Source: Tolypocladium sp. Sup5 PDA-1 (lineage: Eukaryota > Ascomycota > Sordariomycetes > Hypocreales > Ophiocordycipitaceae). Taken from it: a DNA stretch of 64,000 nt. Positions 12,343 through 23,989 of the stretch are shown here, in pieces. The stretch is from the NCBI GenBank assembly GCA_000750105.3, contig JPHH03000022.1, positions 124,001 through 188,000 of the forward strand. The letters run 5' to 3'. The notes under the pieces are model-generated. The model had not been told where the DNA came from. It made no database searches and saw only the letters and a list, made by a program, of their open reading frames with translations. Position 1 is the first letter of the stretch; each line of letters starts with the position of its first letter. The position numbers and the translations under genes were made by a program.

Positions 12343-14963
12343 ATGCGACGCAGCATGGCCGCCATGGCAGAGCAGCCCTTTCCCGTGTTCCAACACCAAC
12401 ACCAGCACGACAACGACAACTTCGCCCGCTATCCCGAACCTCCCCAGAGCGCCTTCACCTCGCCGCCCATGGACATGAACATTGCTGCCGAGGCGGCCTT
12501 TGGACCGAGTTTCCCGCGCTCCGGCCACGAAGTATATCCCACCACCTCGACGCCGATGGGCTTCGAAGCTTCCCTCTACGCCGAGACCCCCAGCTACATC
12601 CTCAACAGCCGGACCTCGCCAGGCTCATATCATGATGACTCCGACATGAGGCTGCCGTCCTCCAGCCTGTCAACCGCGTCGGTGCCGTCTGCGCCCTCGT
12701 CGGCCATCGGATCACCACAGTCCAACCACGGCCAGCTCGGCGGCGTCCCCGAGTGGAGTGCGCAGGGAATGGCTGTGCAGCCGAGCATTGTGGGCAACGA
12801 CTACATGATTGGGGCCGAGTACTTTTCCGGTGCGGCCATGGAGGATTTCGGAGGCTTCGACTTTGGAGCCGCGCAGCCGAAGACGTTTGTTGGTGAGTTT
12901 ATTTTATTTTATTGGGTCCAGTCGCATCCGCTTCCCTGTTTTCCCCTGGTTGGCGATATGATAATACTTCGGGAGCACCGCACTACTGGCAGTTAGCCGT
13001 TTCGCGGCCGTTGGAGTGCGAACTGCGGGCGCAACGGCGTCGAAGGAATTCTCCTCCGGATGCCGTGCCTGGTGGCTTGCGCCGCACGGCGCTGCGGGAT
13101 GACTTGGTCTTTTTTCTTGCGTCTTTGCTATGCTTGCGCCGATGCGAATTCGCATCGGCGCAGCAGTCAATCGTCCCATTCACATGCACCGTCACATCTC
13201 ACCTTTTTTTGGGTTTCTTCTGCTCCCGCTCCTCAGTGGTGGCTTGCGGGAGGGATCCGCTGCTCAGCTGGCTCTGGTCGGTGCGCCTGAGACATTTTAG
13301 GAAGTGGTACCCGCTCGCAGCGGCACGTCCGTCAGTGCGGCGCGGCGCTGCAGCCCGCTGTGCCCGCTGTGCACCCTCACCAAGCTGCAGCACGCCCAGG
13401 GCTCCCTCAGTGAGGGGCAGCCGCCTGAGCCACCAAGCACTGGCCACCTCGCGGCCTCCCCGTCCCTCCCGCTGCTGCACCGTCATCAGTCATCACCACC
13501 ATCACCCATCTGAATGCATAGTCGGCAGCGCCATTGCGACCCTCTCGATGACGTCTGTTATCATGCTTACTGACGCGCTTCCGCTCGCTGCAGATCCCTC
13601 TTTGATTCACCCCGAGATTGCGCGGCCGCAGATGGCCATCTCGCCTTACGACGGTCACTTCCAGCAGGTTGCCAACCCTTTCGCTGCCTCGCCATCCGTC
13701 TCGTCCTCTCCCCAACCCAACCTGCTCCGAACAAACAGCTCGTCACCGTACCTCCACAACGGTGCCTTTCAGCCTGCATATGCCACCAGCCCGTATGGCG
13801 CTCCGATGGACCCCAACGGTCGCCGTGTAAGCATGGGCAACTTCATCTCGCCTGGATCCGCCGAGTACCAGAGCGGCGACGAGACAAAAGAGAAGCAGCG
13901 ATGCACATATCCCGACTGCGGCAAGGTCTTCAAGGACCTCAAGGCCCACATGCTCACCCACCAGAATGAGCGCCCAGAGAAGTGCCCGATCCAGACGTGC
14001 GAGTACCACGTCAAGGGCTTCGCCCGCAAGTACGATAAGAACCGACACACCTTGACCCATTACAAGGGCACCATGGTGTGCGGCTTCTGCCCTGGATCCG
14101 GGTCCCCCGCCGAGAAGTCGTTTAATCGCGCCGACGTCTTCAAGAGGCACCTGACGGCAGTCCACGGCGTCGAGCAGACGCCGCCCAACAGCCGCAAGAA
14201 GACGCCCACTGGTGTCAGCGCCGGCAAGAAGCTCACTGGCTACGCCCCCGATGCCACCGGCAAGTGCAGTACTTGCTCGCAGACCTTCTCCAACGCCCAG
14301 GACTTTTACGAGCATTTGGATGACTGCGTGCTCCGCATCGTCCAGCAGGAGGACCCCGCCGAGGCTATCAACGCGCAGCGATTGGCCGAGGTTGAGAACG
14401 ACAAGAGCGTCCACCAGACGCTGGAGAAGAACAACCTGCCCACCACGACCCAAACCACCCAGACCGAGGAGGACGAGGAGGACTACGACATGGGAGAGGA
14501 GGACGAGGCCGACGACGCCTCCAAGGCAAACTCGTCTCCCTCATCCAAGAAGAAGACGAACCCGCCCAACGGCGTTCAGAAGTCCCGAGGCATCACCCAC
14601 TCCCGTGGCGGCGTCCCGCTGGCGACCAAGGCGCGCGGTCGCAAGAACCGTCGCGACTACCCCTCGTCGTGGGGTTTCGACAAGGGCCAGATGACTATGA
14701 AGAAGCGCATCATGGCCGTCTTTGACGGGCCCCGGCGGCTGGCCAAGGACGACATGATGCTCTCGACGGACCACGAAGTACGCATCAAGCTGTCCGATGG
14801 CAAGTCGTACGTCACAGATCTGGACGTGCAGACCCTGAAGCGTGCTGAGGGCTTCCTCGGCGCCACAGATGCGGAGAAAGGCCCGTGGATATCGGATGAC
14901 CCTACCGAGGACCAGCTGAAGGAGATGAAGGAGATGTTGGAGACGAGCACCGCCTCCATCTAG
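12343..14963 (+). CDS. C2H2 zinc-finger transcription factor
   Basis: Two exons, 12343-12892 and 13594-14963, are joined in frame across a GTGAGT...CAG intron of 701 nt, giving 639 aa. The ATG at 12355 has a better context (A at -3) and would give 635 aa. Residues 1-280 are a Ser/Pro/Gln-rich, low-complexity region typical of an activation domain. Zinc fingers follow from about residue 287: C-T-Y-P-D-C with an H-x3-H end, a second finger starting C-P-I-Q-T-C, a third starting C-G-F-C before H-x4-H, and a fourth Cys-rich unit (C-S-T-C ... H-x3-C) near residue 410. Next come an acidic stretch (EEDEEDYD), a Lys/Arg-rich segment likely to include a nuclear localisation signal, and a conserved-looking C-terminus. 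It is probably a nuclear DNA-binding regulator, but I cannot name the orthologue or its targets. The long intron is itself unusual and contains a perfect palindrome. Confidence 0.85.
12893..13593 (+). other. 701-nt intron of the zinc-finger gene
   Basis: The donor GTGAGT follows the codons for KTFV and the acceptor GCTGCAG precedes the codons for PSLIHPE. Exon 1 ends with one base of a codon and exon 2 supplies two, forming Asp. Other introns in this window are 48-154 nt (a possible F-box intron is about 339 nt), so this is an outlier. One frame stays open through the intron and joins exon 2, so an alternative downstream start cannot be excluded. The intron translation is Arg/Ser/Pro-rich and unlike a real N-terminus. 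Confidence 0.7.
13135..13162. repeat. perfect 28-bp palindrome inside the intron
   Basis: The left arm TGCGCCGATGCGAA is followed immediately by its exact reverse complement, with no spacer; an EcoRI-type GAATTC sits at the centre. It lies about 240 nt into the 701-nt intron. Perfect spacer-free symmetry of this length is not expected by chance in 64 kb. Possible roles are a dimeric protein site, an RNA hairpin in the pre-mRNA, or a recombination scar. Confidence 0.95.
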
Positions 14964-15919
14964 TGACACGGGTCACACGAGACAACACTCATCCGGCCTC
15001 TCGCGAACACGAAAATGGAGCGTGGGCTTTACCAGATCACTAGAACTCAGGCCACTTAGATGGGCTAGCATGGCGGGCGGCGCACGAGGACTGTAACGGA
15101 CAATGGCTTGGGACGGCCGACAGAAGGTGTTTTGGGTCAGGGACTTTTTGGGTTGATTTCTATGACGACTTGGGATGGGATATGCCAACTACGGACTCCT
15201 CTCTGCGTCGGGAGTGAGCGGATGTATTTGATACCCTGTGTTTTGTGCGTTGGGTCGCATTGCGTGCGACGCGAGGCGGTATGAACCTCGTAATCAACTG
15301 GATAAATAATTTATCGAATGGGACAGGCACTCATCTCCCCATATGTTCCTCTTTTCCCCCTGCCTCGGGGTCGTTGCATCGTGATGATTCGTCTTGCGCC
15401 AAGCCACAGTCGTTGGGTAGCTCGACAAGTGTTGCGATTTGGTGTACCGTCATTCGCAGGCATGTGCTCATCTGGCCGCTCGAGATGACTGAGAGTCTCA
15501 TACACTTTGATAATCTGTCTTCGAACCGTCTTATTTGAATGCTTTGCTAGTCATGGCGATGTAATGGTAACCGTATATGCGTTTCTGAGACCACGACGTC
15601 TGTCGGTGGATGCGGGTCAAAGCTGGCAAAATTTCGCCGACTCTGTTCTACCCCTCCCCCACCATACACACACAAACTCATGCAAACAAAGGATCGAGAC
15701 AAGTCTGAAGCAGCCACTTTTGTTGTAAGTTTACAGCTCAACTATATGCCATGATGGCCTTGTGGGCCAGAGGGATTCTAGTGGTTTCTTGAGTGAGCTG
15801 GGCATTGACTTGTCTTTATCCAGGTTCAGCCCACACTCGTGATACCCTCATCCCGTCTCGCAAGTCGTCGACCTAGATAGAGCCTCACCTCACTCTCATC
15901 GCACAGACAAGTATCGTCC
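14964..15919. other. intergenic region between zinc-finger gene and methyltransferase
   Basis: This should hold the 3' UTR of the zinc-finger gene and the promoter of the methyltransferase. A CA-rich tract lies near 15650-15680. I see no coding potential. Confidence 0.6.
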
Positions 15920-16846
15920 ATGGCACTCACCTCGCGCATCTCGCTCAACGGCAGCGAGCCCTCTGGGCCAGAGGACTTCCTCTCAACATCGCTGGGGGTC
16001 ATCTTCCCGGACGACGTGACCAACCAGCACGGCGACGCGGAGCACAGCCTCGTCTACGCGTCGCCGCACCTGCCCAGGCCGCTGCTCCTGGACCTCGCGG
16101 AACCCGTGGGAGACACGGACCGCAGGCTCTTCAGCCACTACCTCTGGAACGCGAGCCTGCTGCTGGCGGAGCTGGTGGAGCGGGACACGCTGGGCGTCGA
16201 GGATGCGGACCGCGGCGAGGTGGCGGCGGAGGGGCTCGGGGACGGCGTGAGCTTCAATGTCAGGGGCAAGGCGATCCTCGAGCTGGGTGCGGGCACGGCG
16301 CTGCCGAGCATGATGGCTGGCCTCCTCGGCGCGCAGCGGATCGTCGTGACAGACTACCCTGCCCCGGCCGTCATCAAGACCCTCGAGGCCAACATCGCCC
16401 GCAACATCCAGCCCTCGCTTTCCCCCCCCGGCAGCGCTACCACGGCCGCGTCATCCATCATCGTCCGGGGCCACTCCTGGGGCGAGCTCCCCGCCGACGA
16501 CGCCTTCTATGAGGCGAACCGCCACGCCTTCGACCGCGTCTTCGTCGCCGACTGCCTGTGGATGCCCTGGCAGCACGCCAACCTGCACCGCTCCGTCGAC
16601 CACTTCCTCGCGGCGTCGGCTGAGGCGCGGTGCTGGGTCGTCGCCGGCTTTCACACCGGCCGGGAGAAGATGGGCGGCTTCTTCGCCGAGGAGGCGCTGC
16701 GGGCGGCGGGCCTGGCGCTCGAGCGCATCTGGGAGAGGGACTGCGACGGCGTGGAGAGGGAGTGGTCGTGGGACAGGGAGGACGACGTCACGGTGAGGAA
16801 GAGGTGGCTCGTCGTGGCCGCGCTGAAGAGGGCGGAGAGCCCGTGA
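15920..16846 (+). CDS. family-16 SAM-dependent methyltransferase (Nnt1/EFM7-like)
   Basis: A single exon of 308 aa. The SAM-binding motif I is clear at residues 119-130 (I-L-E-L-G-A-G-T-A-L-P-S), preceded by the family signature Y-L-W-N-A-S (about 74-79). An acidic motif II follows (V-V-T-D-Y-P), and the D-C-L-W-M-P-W segment matches the post-motif-III region of METTL21/EFM7-type enzymes. Fungal members are usually annotated nicotinamide N-methyltransferase; the yeast relative Efm7/Nnt1 methylates elongation factor eEF1A. By family, a protein-lysine or N-terminal methyltransferase acting in the cytoplasm is more likely than true nicotinamide methylation, but the substrate cannot be read from the sequence. 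The very high GC of this gene fits the window. Confidence 0.85.
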   Translation: MALTSRISLNGSEPSGPEDFLSTSLGVIFPDDVTNQHGDAEHSLVYASPHLPRPLLLDLAEPVGDTDRRLFSHYLWNASLLLAELVERDTLGVEDADRGEVAAEGLGDGVSFNVRGKAILELGAGTALPSMMAGLLGAQRIVVTDYPAPAVIKTLEANIARNIQPSLSPPGSATTAASSIIVRGHSWGELPADDAFYEANRHAFDRVFVADCLWMPWQHANLHRSVDHFLAASAEARCWVVAGFHTGREKMGGFFAEEALRAAGLALERIWERDCDGVEREWSWDREDDVTVRKRWLVVAALKRAESP

Positions 16847-17455
16847 GCGGCGGCCGTGAAAAGGAGAAACGTCAAAACAACACCCCTCTTGGAGGGGAGA
16901 GCGAGACCACACCGTCTTATACGTCTCCCAGCACTCAAGGCACGCATACGCACCCCGGCTCGCATCTCCCTCCCGGACCACACGGAGAAATGCCCGGCTG
17001 AACCCCCGGCATCGTCCACATCAATAGTCTCGTTCAGCCCACGCCACAGCCTCCCAACCCCGACCTTGATCCGGGTCATAACGTGGCAGGGATGAATGGG
17101 CTGGGGCTGCGCTGCCAAGATGTGCGCTGCTGCCAAACATGGGACGCAGCAGCCCCTGAGAAGAGAGGACGGAAGACATGGATATGGACGTGGACGGGTT
17201 GGAGGCGGACAGATAGCCGGACACCCTGCGGGCGTGGCGGGCTGGAGAGGTGGATACGAGTTGCCTTTCTGGATGGCTGTCAGATGTGCTTCGGACTCGT
17301 TTACAGTTGGGGGTGTGATGAGTCGACTTGATCGAGGGACAAATAGACGAGGGACTTGAATAAGTTTTCGCTTGCAGCTATCATCTCCGTGACTACGGAC
17401 TCCTCCGTACATCAAGACATATACAAACGCTCACATGTCCTACGGCGCCATCCTA
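16847..17455. other. convergent intergenic region
   Basis: This holds the 3' ends of the methyltransferase and of the VPS3-like gene facing each other. A CTACGGAC/CTCCGTAC inverted motif pair lies around 17393-17410. Nothing coding is recognised. Confidence 0.6.
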
Positions 17456-20400
17456 TTAGTTCGGCGCCTCGATACTCGGCCCCTTCTCTCCTATACCGAC
17501 AACCAAGTCGTAGTTGATCCTCAGGTTCTCTGCTCCACTCAGCGCCCTCGTCATCGTACTCTCATGCTTCTCGAGCACCAGCCTCCTCAGCGCACCGACC
17601 AAGAAGCCAGCCAAGATATCGACGGACCAGCTGTCCGGCACCAGACGTAGCACGTCCTCGACCTCGAACCACCCGCCGAAGCGCTCGAGCAGTGCGCCTG
17701 TCTGCTCCACGCGATCGCTGATGTCGTCGATGGCTAGGAACTCGTGCAGAACGACCTGGAACAGCCGCCGCTGCTGCTCAATCTCCGGCAGGCTGTCTCC
17801 ACGCCGGCGGCCCGAGGGTGGTACATAGCCGCTGGTGCCGCCGCGGAGACAATATGATACGGCCGTGTCGTAGTCGCCGAGCCTGTGGACGAGCAGCCGC
17901 AACGCATCCTTATGATGGCGTTCTCGACCGGCGAGGATGATCGTCTCCGGGACGAGGAGGTCGCCGGGCAAGCTGGAAATGCGGGCTCTGATGGCGGCCG
18001 AGTCGTAATCGTGCGCACCACCCAGTAGCTGCAGAAGCCGGAGACGGCTCTGCCAGACCTCGTCATCGTCAGGGGCGTTCGCAGTCAAGAAGTGGTGATA
18101 CGTCGGCTTCGGTGCTTGCAGCGCTCGGTAGGCGTTATACGCGGCCATGACAGCCTTCCTGCTCGCTGCCGATGACTCGAGATCACCCAGTACCACATCG
18201 AGGTAGTAGGCAATCAGCTCGTTCACGTAGCCGCTATGTCCCTTGCCGAAAACGAGATGCTCCAGGTAGTATTTGACGGCATTCGGCGCCTCCTCTCGCA
18301 GGATCTCGACGGCCCGAGCGGGCTCAAACTTGGGGGCCCTGGTCTGGTCCTCCGCAAAGACCTGAACACCAAGCTTTGGGTTTCGATTCGCAAGCCAGAC
18401 GCCATATTCCCGAACCAGAGCCTGGTTGCTAATCTTTTTGAGGTATTCTCGGACTCGTTCTTCGCCATCGCGCAGCTCCTGTCCGTTGTCTTGCTCGCCC
18501 TCGACGATTCGCTTCCACGTCGCCAGGACGTCGCCTGCCATCTTGCGGCTTTGGTATAGTCGGCTCAAGACAAATAGCCTGTGGTACGACTCGAGCAGGT
18601 CAACAGCCCGGTCAAAGCAGTCCACACCCCTGTCGACAAGGTCGTACAGGTCGGATCTGACTGCGCCGCCTTTGTCCATGCCCTTGGGAGAGTGCTGATC
18701 CAGTTCCAGCAAGACTGTGAGCAGGGCGGCATCCACTGTATGAAATACCTCGATCTCATCTGGCACGCTGCCAAAGCCCTTCATCTTCCTCCACGACGAG
18801 AGGAATCGCCGCAGGAAGTGCATCGTCCTCGGTGTGAGACTGGTGATTCCGCTTTTGGCGACGTTCGCGAAGGTCGTGCTTCGCAGAAACGCATCTACCA
18901 CTTCCCTCACTCCGCCGTAGATCCATATTCCACCCTTGCCTTCGACTATTTCGTTCCGGACACCCGGAAGCAATGAGAGCACCACCCTGGCGTCAAGCTT
19001 GCTGTCCACCAGGACTTCTTTCAAGGCACTCATCTCGCCATCCGATAATTGGTCGGGCCCTGATGACGTTAACAAGCTGATCAGAAGAAGAAGCCCTGCT
19101 TTTTGCCGTATGTAGCCAAACGTGAGAAACTCCAGTTCTGTTTTAGCATCTCGGCCGCGAATGGTCCCGAGGGCAGTAAAGATGGCTCGTCGGTCTATCT
19201 CCTCTGGGTTCGTGTATCCATTCGGGCAGGCAACATCCAGAATCGTATCGAGCTGGATTATCAACGGATTCCGAACTGCCCACCAAATGCAATCACCGGC
19301 CCATACTGCCAATTTCACCTCGGCCTTTGCTAGTCGTCGAGCAAACTCTTCTCCTTCTGAATTTCGAGTTGCCTCCCAGCCTTCTGGCGGCGAATCGTCG
19401 TCTTGGGAGTCGTCGCGTTCAAACAACTCCTTTTCCTTGGACAGCCTCTCAATGGAAAGAGCTGTTCGAGAGTCTGAGCTCTTGAGGGAAGAGGTAGATG
19501 TTTCTACAGGACCGGGAAAGGGGGAGAACCGTCTGTGACAAAGCTTTCCCACGATCTCTTGCAGCTGGATCTCATCGCTGCCCACCAAAGAGCGGAGTCC
19601 GTATGCACCAGAGCCTTTGGCACCGTCGGCCTCTAGCCAGTACTTTTCAGGGGGTGATTCGTTCCCAGCTCCACAACGTTGAATTTCAAGACCATGGCGT
19701 AAGCCATCGTCAAACTTCTTGGTCATCGAGGCCAGTACGTGGCCGTCGTCTTCGTCTGGCAGTCCCGACCGTGATGAGGATAGGTCTGCTGGCGTTCCAT
19801 CAACAGCAATCTGCTTTGGATATCTCTCAAATTGGATAGGTGAGCGCGTAGGTTCACCGTCCAGGTTTACAAACATGCCAATGCCGGGTTCCAAAGGGCT
19901 GGTGCCCATAACCAGAAGAAATTCTTCTGCAGCTGGAGACGCGATGTGAGGTTTCAAAAAGACAGGGCGCGGGCTCGCCTGCTGCTCTGAGGTTTGATTG
20001 GGGGCGGAAGCGTCGGGGGGCGCAACAGGCAATGGTTTGTCGGTCAAGGAAGGGGTTGCACTGGAGTCATGTGCTGGTGGCTGCGGGCTCGTCGATGGAG
20101 CAGGAGGCGAGGGCTGTTGAGAGCCAAGATCCTCTTCCCCCGCTGGATGATGTTCTTGACGACGACTGGTCCCAAGAAAAGAGCCGCCGTGGCTTGCGCT
20201 GCGGCTGTGGCTTTGCGCATTGGGCTGCGGCCGACTCTCGGCAGATGAGGCGCTGCGGATGATGCCTCCTGCAGTATCGGCAGCTATGCTTTGGGCCTGC
20301 CCAACTTGCTCGGGCGGAGGAGGCTCGTCCAGCGATGATATGCTCATTAATGGGATCTTCAACTGCCTGTCGACGTCCAGGAGCGCATACGACTTGGAAT

Positions 20401-21145
20401 CGGCAACACAGGCTATCGAGTCCCGGCGGACAGACAACGTACTGCCTGCATAATCGATGTTCTGGAGCCGAATTAGAAGACGTTGCAGGCTTGCAATTGC
20501 CGACTCTCGTCACATACTTTGAAAGCACGAGCTCTATCGCCAACGCGCACAACTTGTATCCGTCGCTTGAGCGAGAGGAGAACCGTCACGTCGGCGGCGG
20601 CCTCTTCACCCGCAGCCTCGTTCAAGTCGACGCCGCCTATCCAGCCGCAGTTCCTGACTTGTCCAATGCCAGATACCGGGCTTAGCTCCGGCAAGGAATA
20701 GAAAGTCACCGTCCCGTTGCAGAGGATGCATGCCTTCCCGACTCGTGGCAGCAAGAGGATCTGCTGTACGCCGGGCCGGGAACTTGCCGCAGCTCTGGAT
20801 TGTTCGGAAAACGCAGGACACAGTCTCGAAGCGAGGATGAAGAGCGTCTTCCCAGCTTTGTCGGCCGGGTCGGGCGGGATCTGGACGAAGTGAAGTAGCT
20901 CCGAGGCCGAAGTGCCGACATAAAGGTTGCTGTCTAGCGATGTGTTAGACGAGCGGCGCTTGTGAGAGTCCATGCCTCAGCTTACCGAGGTATTCGACGC
21001 AGTTTATCTTGACATCATCCTGCGAGCCGTCTACCGATAGAGGCACATTGGCCAACAGAGGCCGTAGAACATAGGGGCCGTCTTCCCGTTGCGGGCGCTC
21101 GGCGCTGTGGGACGAGGGTCCGTCGCCGAGGTCGTGGGACGTCAT
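17456..21145 (-). CDS. VPS3: CORVET complex subunit Vps3-like (CNH domain, TGFBRAP1 family)
   Basis: Three exons on the minus strand, 21145-20986, 20933-20518 and 20461-17456, with introns of 52 and 56 nt (GTAAGC and GTATGT donors), encode 1193 aa. The N-terminal half carries a citron-homology-like propeller: N-L-Y-V-G-T-S, then G-V-Q-Q-I-L-L-L-P, T-V-T-F-Y-S-L-P-E-L-S-P-V, and after the second intron R-R-D-S-I-A-C-V-A-D-S. A Ser/Pro-rich insertion and long alpha-helical clathrin-repeat-like segments follow. This arrangement matches the TRAP1/Vps3 family, which tethers endosomes with the Vps-C core and Rab5. The related Vps39 is the main alternative; the propeller sequence and length favour Vps3. 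It is transcribed divergently from the CASP golgin, 534 bp away. Confidence 0.85.
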
Positions 21146-21679
21146 CGTGGCGGCTGGTCGTTCCCTGACATTATCGAGGCAGCGTCCTCATTATGCTCAG
21201 GTTCCCTTTGAATAGAGGCCCCGTGAGTCGGCGGGCGCGACCATAAATGCTGGCGAATGGAGGGGTGCTGGTGATGGCGTGGACAGTGGGTAGCTCTGCC
21301 TGGAGATGGCGTGGGAGCTGTCACTACGGATAGCGAGGCTGAGGTGGAGGTGCCTCGGGGGTTCTGCGACTGGAACCACCAGTCTGCTGAGTGGCTGGCG
21401 CAGCAGCTCTTCAGTGGCCAACAGCCCCCTGTGGCGCGAGCCGAGCTTCGTCCACCTCCTGCGTCCGTCCAATCGTCGACACGCGCGCTGCGCCATCTCC
21501 AACGTAACACGTTCGCAGCTGAGACGGCACAGCACGGGAGCCTCCCAGCCTTGTAGCTTCGCGCCCAGTCCCTGTCAAACCCGGCCCCCTCGCACATCAC
21601 GGCGGCGAGCCTGGCACCGCATCTGACGGATGAATCAAGCGCGATCCCGCGAGCGATAGACATAGCAGACCTCGGAACA
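21146..21679. promoter_or_regulatory. bidirectional promoter region, VPS3-like / CASP
   Basis: Only 534 bp separate the start codons of two divergent membrane-trafficking genes, so both promoters must lie here. I see no obvious TATA box or named transcription-factor site. Confidence 0.55.
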
Positions 21680-23989
21680 ATGGCGGACGTCCCGGAAGCG
21701 GCTGCGGCCGCCGCAGCTCCAGCAACGCCGACCACGGCCGGTGTGAGCTTTGAAGGGGGCAACAAGTTCCAACATGCCATCTCGGCATGGAGAAGTATGC
21801 GCCTGACGGATGGTCTCCCGGAAGACAGGGCTGTTGCTAACAATTGACGATAGACGTCGACCTGACGACCCTGACGGGGAACCTCGACAATACGGCCTCG
21901 GAGATTGTGGCCTACCAGCGGGACTCGACCGTCCAGCGCAAGGACTTGGCACAAAAGACAAAGGACTTCAGGAAGCTTGACGATGGCGCCAAGTTGACCG
22001 AGATCAAAGGTCTTCTAAAAGGTCATCGCTTTGCGCCGCTGGCCTTCACACGCGCGTCCGGTCAAAGTGCTAACATCGTATGCAGCCTACCAAACATTCA
22101 TCGACCTCCTGACCAACCACTCGAAATCTGTCAACTCTGCTTTCCTGCAGGCCTACACGTCGATATCCGAGGCGCCGGACCCGTATCCGCTGCTCGAGGC
22201 CTCGGTCGATTCCATGCTCGTGTCCGAAGAGACGCTGCCGAAGCTCATCGACGAGAACCAGCACCTTCAAGAAAACGTATCGAGGCTCTCGTCGCAACTG
22301 GAAGACGCCGATTCCAAGCTCCAGACCGAACGTGCCGCACGCAAGGAGCTGGAAGACAGCCTTGAGACGCGAGTGAAGGAAGTGGAGGCATCCTGGACTG
22401 CCGTGTTGGAAGAGAAAAAGGACAACTGGGAAGCCAAGGAGAAGAGCCTGGAAGACAAGGTGGAGAACCAGGATCGCCTGCTCAACGAGATGCGTGCCAG
22501 CTACGAGGTCAACCAGCGACTGGGCAAGAATGGCGACGACCAGGACGTGCAGCGCGGCAATGCCTCGAGCGCGGAGCTCGAGATGCTTCACTCAGACCTT
22601 GAACGGACGAGCTCTAGACTGGCCGAGGTCGAAGCGCGGAACGAGCAGATGAGGCTGGAGCTTGCCCAAGCCAAGTCGTCCATGTCGTCTCAGCCTGAAA
22701 AGTCGCTTGAGGATGACCCAGGGTACATGCGGATGCGGTCCGAGAACTCGTCCCTGATTCGAAAGCTCGACACTGCAAGACTGGAGAAGGAGGGGCTCAA
22801 GCGCGACCTGGACTCACGCTTGCGATTGATGGAGCGGGAGGTGTCACTCCTCAAGGAAGAGAAGGAATCGCTCAAGGCCAAGGTACAGAAATGGAACGAC
22901 TACGACGATGTCAAGCAGGAGCTTGAAGTTCTCAAGAGCATCGAGTTTTCCACGGGGGATGACGACGAAGGCCGCGACAAGGTCGTGGCCGAGGGTGGTG
23001 CCGACAAGGGGGACACTCTGGAGAAGCTTCTGTTGTCGCGGAACAAGAAGCTGGGCGACGAGCTCACGATACTCCGGGTGTCTCACCAGGACCTTCAATC
23101 CAGACTGGAGGACCTCCAGGAAGAGCTCTCGCGGACGAATGCGGAGCTGGAAAAGTCACAGAACCTCAACGAGAAGCTGGAAAGCGATCTCGAGACCATG
23201 CAGACCGAGGGAGCGAACGCCTTCCCATCAGGGGCGTCCGTTGCCGGCACCTACGTGACGCGGGCGCCAACCCGTAGGGGAAGAGCTGCCTCGCCAACAT
23301 CGTCGATCATCAGCGGGCTGGACCCGCGGGCGGCGCCAGGCGAACGAGAGCCGATGGGTGGCGGCTCGGGCATCCTGCCGATGGTGACGGCTCAGCGAGA
23401 TCGGTTCAAGCAGAAGAATTCACAGCTGGAGCAGGAGCTCTCTGGGACGCATCGGACGGTGCAGCAGCTGCGCCAGGAAGTGGCCGCCCTGCAAAAGGAC
23501 AACCTGAATCTGTATGAGAAGACGCGATACGTATCAACGTACAACCGAGGAGGGGCAACGGCAACTTCCTCATCGGCGTACTCATCGAACCCGAACCCTT
23601 CAACGGTATCGATTGGCGAGACTGGAAACCCTGGCATCTCGCTGGATCGCTACCGGAAGGCGTACGAGTCCAACATATCACCATTTGCGGCGTTTAGGGG
23701 CAGGGAATCGGCTAGGGCCTATCGACGAATGAGCTTCCCGGAGAGGGTGGTGTACTCGGTCACGCGGATGGTGCTGGCATCTCGGACGAGCAGGAATCTA
23801 TTCGCGGCATACTGCGTGGCGCTGCACGTCATGGTCTTCTTCTCGCTGTACTGGCTCGGGAGCGCAGACCTTGAGAAGCACGCCAGCACCCTTGGATCAT
23901 CGGCGGCGGCGGCGGCAGGCCGTGGCAGCCCATTGAATGGAGGTACAGACCATGGAAAGTGGAAGGAGGATGGATTCAGCGGACAGTAG
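21680..23989 (+). CDS. COY1: CASP-type golgin (Golgi coiled-coil membrane protein, Coy1 homologue)
   Basis: Three exons, 21680-21794, 21854-22021 and 22086-23989, give 728 aa. Intron 1 has donor GTATGC; intron 2 has a weak donor GTCATC but a good branch and acceptor (GCTAAC...GCAG), and the frame is kept. The N-terminus has the CASP hallmark around the first intron (W-R-N-V-D-L-T-T-L, then S-T-V-Q-R-K-D-L-A-Q-K-T-K-D-F-R-K). Residues about 130-520 are heptad coiled coil. The C-terminal CASP domain includes N-I-S-P-F-A-A-F-R-G-R-E and a single membrane segment with the Tyr and His typical of the CASP/giantin class (Y-C-V-A-L-H-V). It is a tail-anchored Golgi tether acting in intra-Golgi and retrograde vesicle traffic. 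Confidence 0.92.

Noticed and set aside
12912..13593. In-frame 5' extension of zinc-finger exon 2 through the intron
   Set aside because: The translation is Arg/Ser-rich and unlike a transcription-factor N-terminus, whereas splicing to 12343-12892 gives a coherent protein.
13743..14453. 236-aa minus-strand open frame
   Set aside because: Antisense shadow of the zinc-finger exon.
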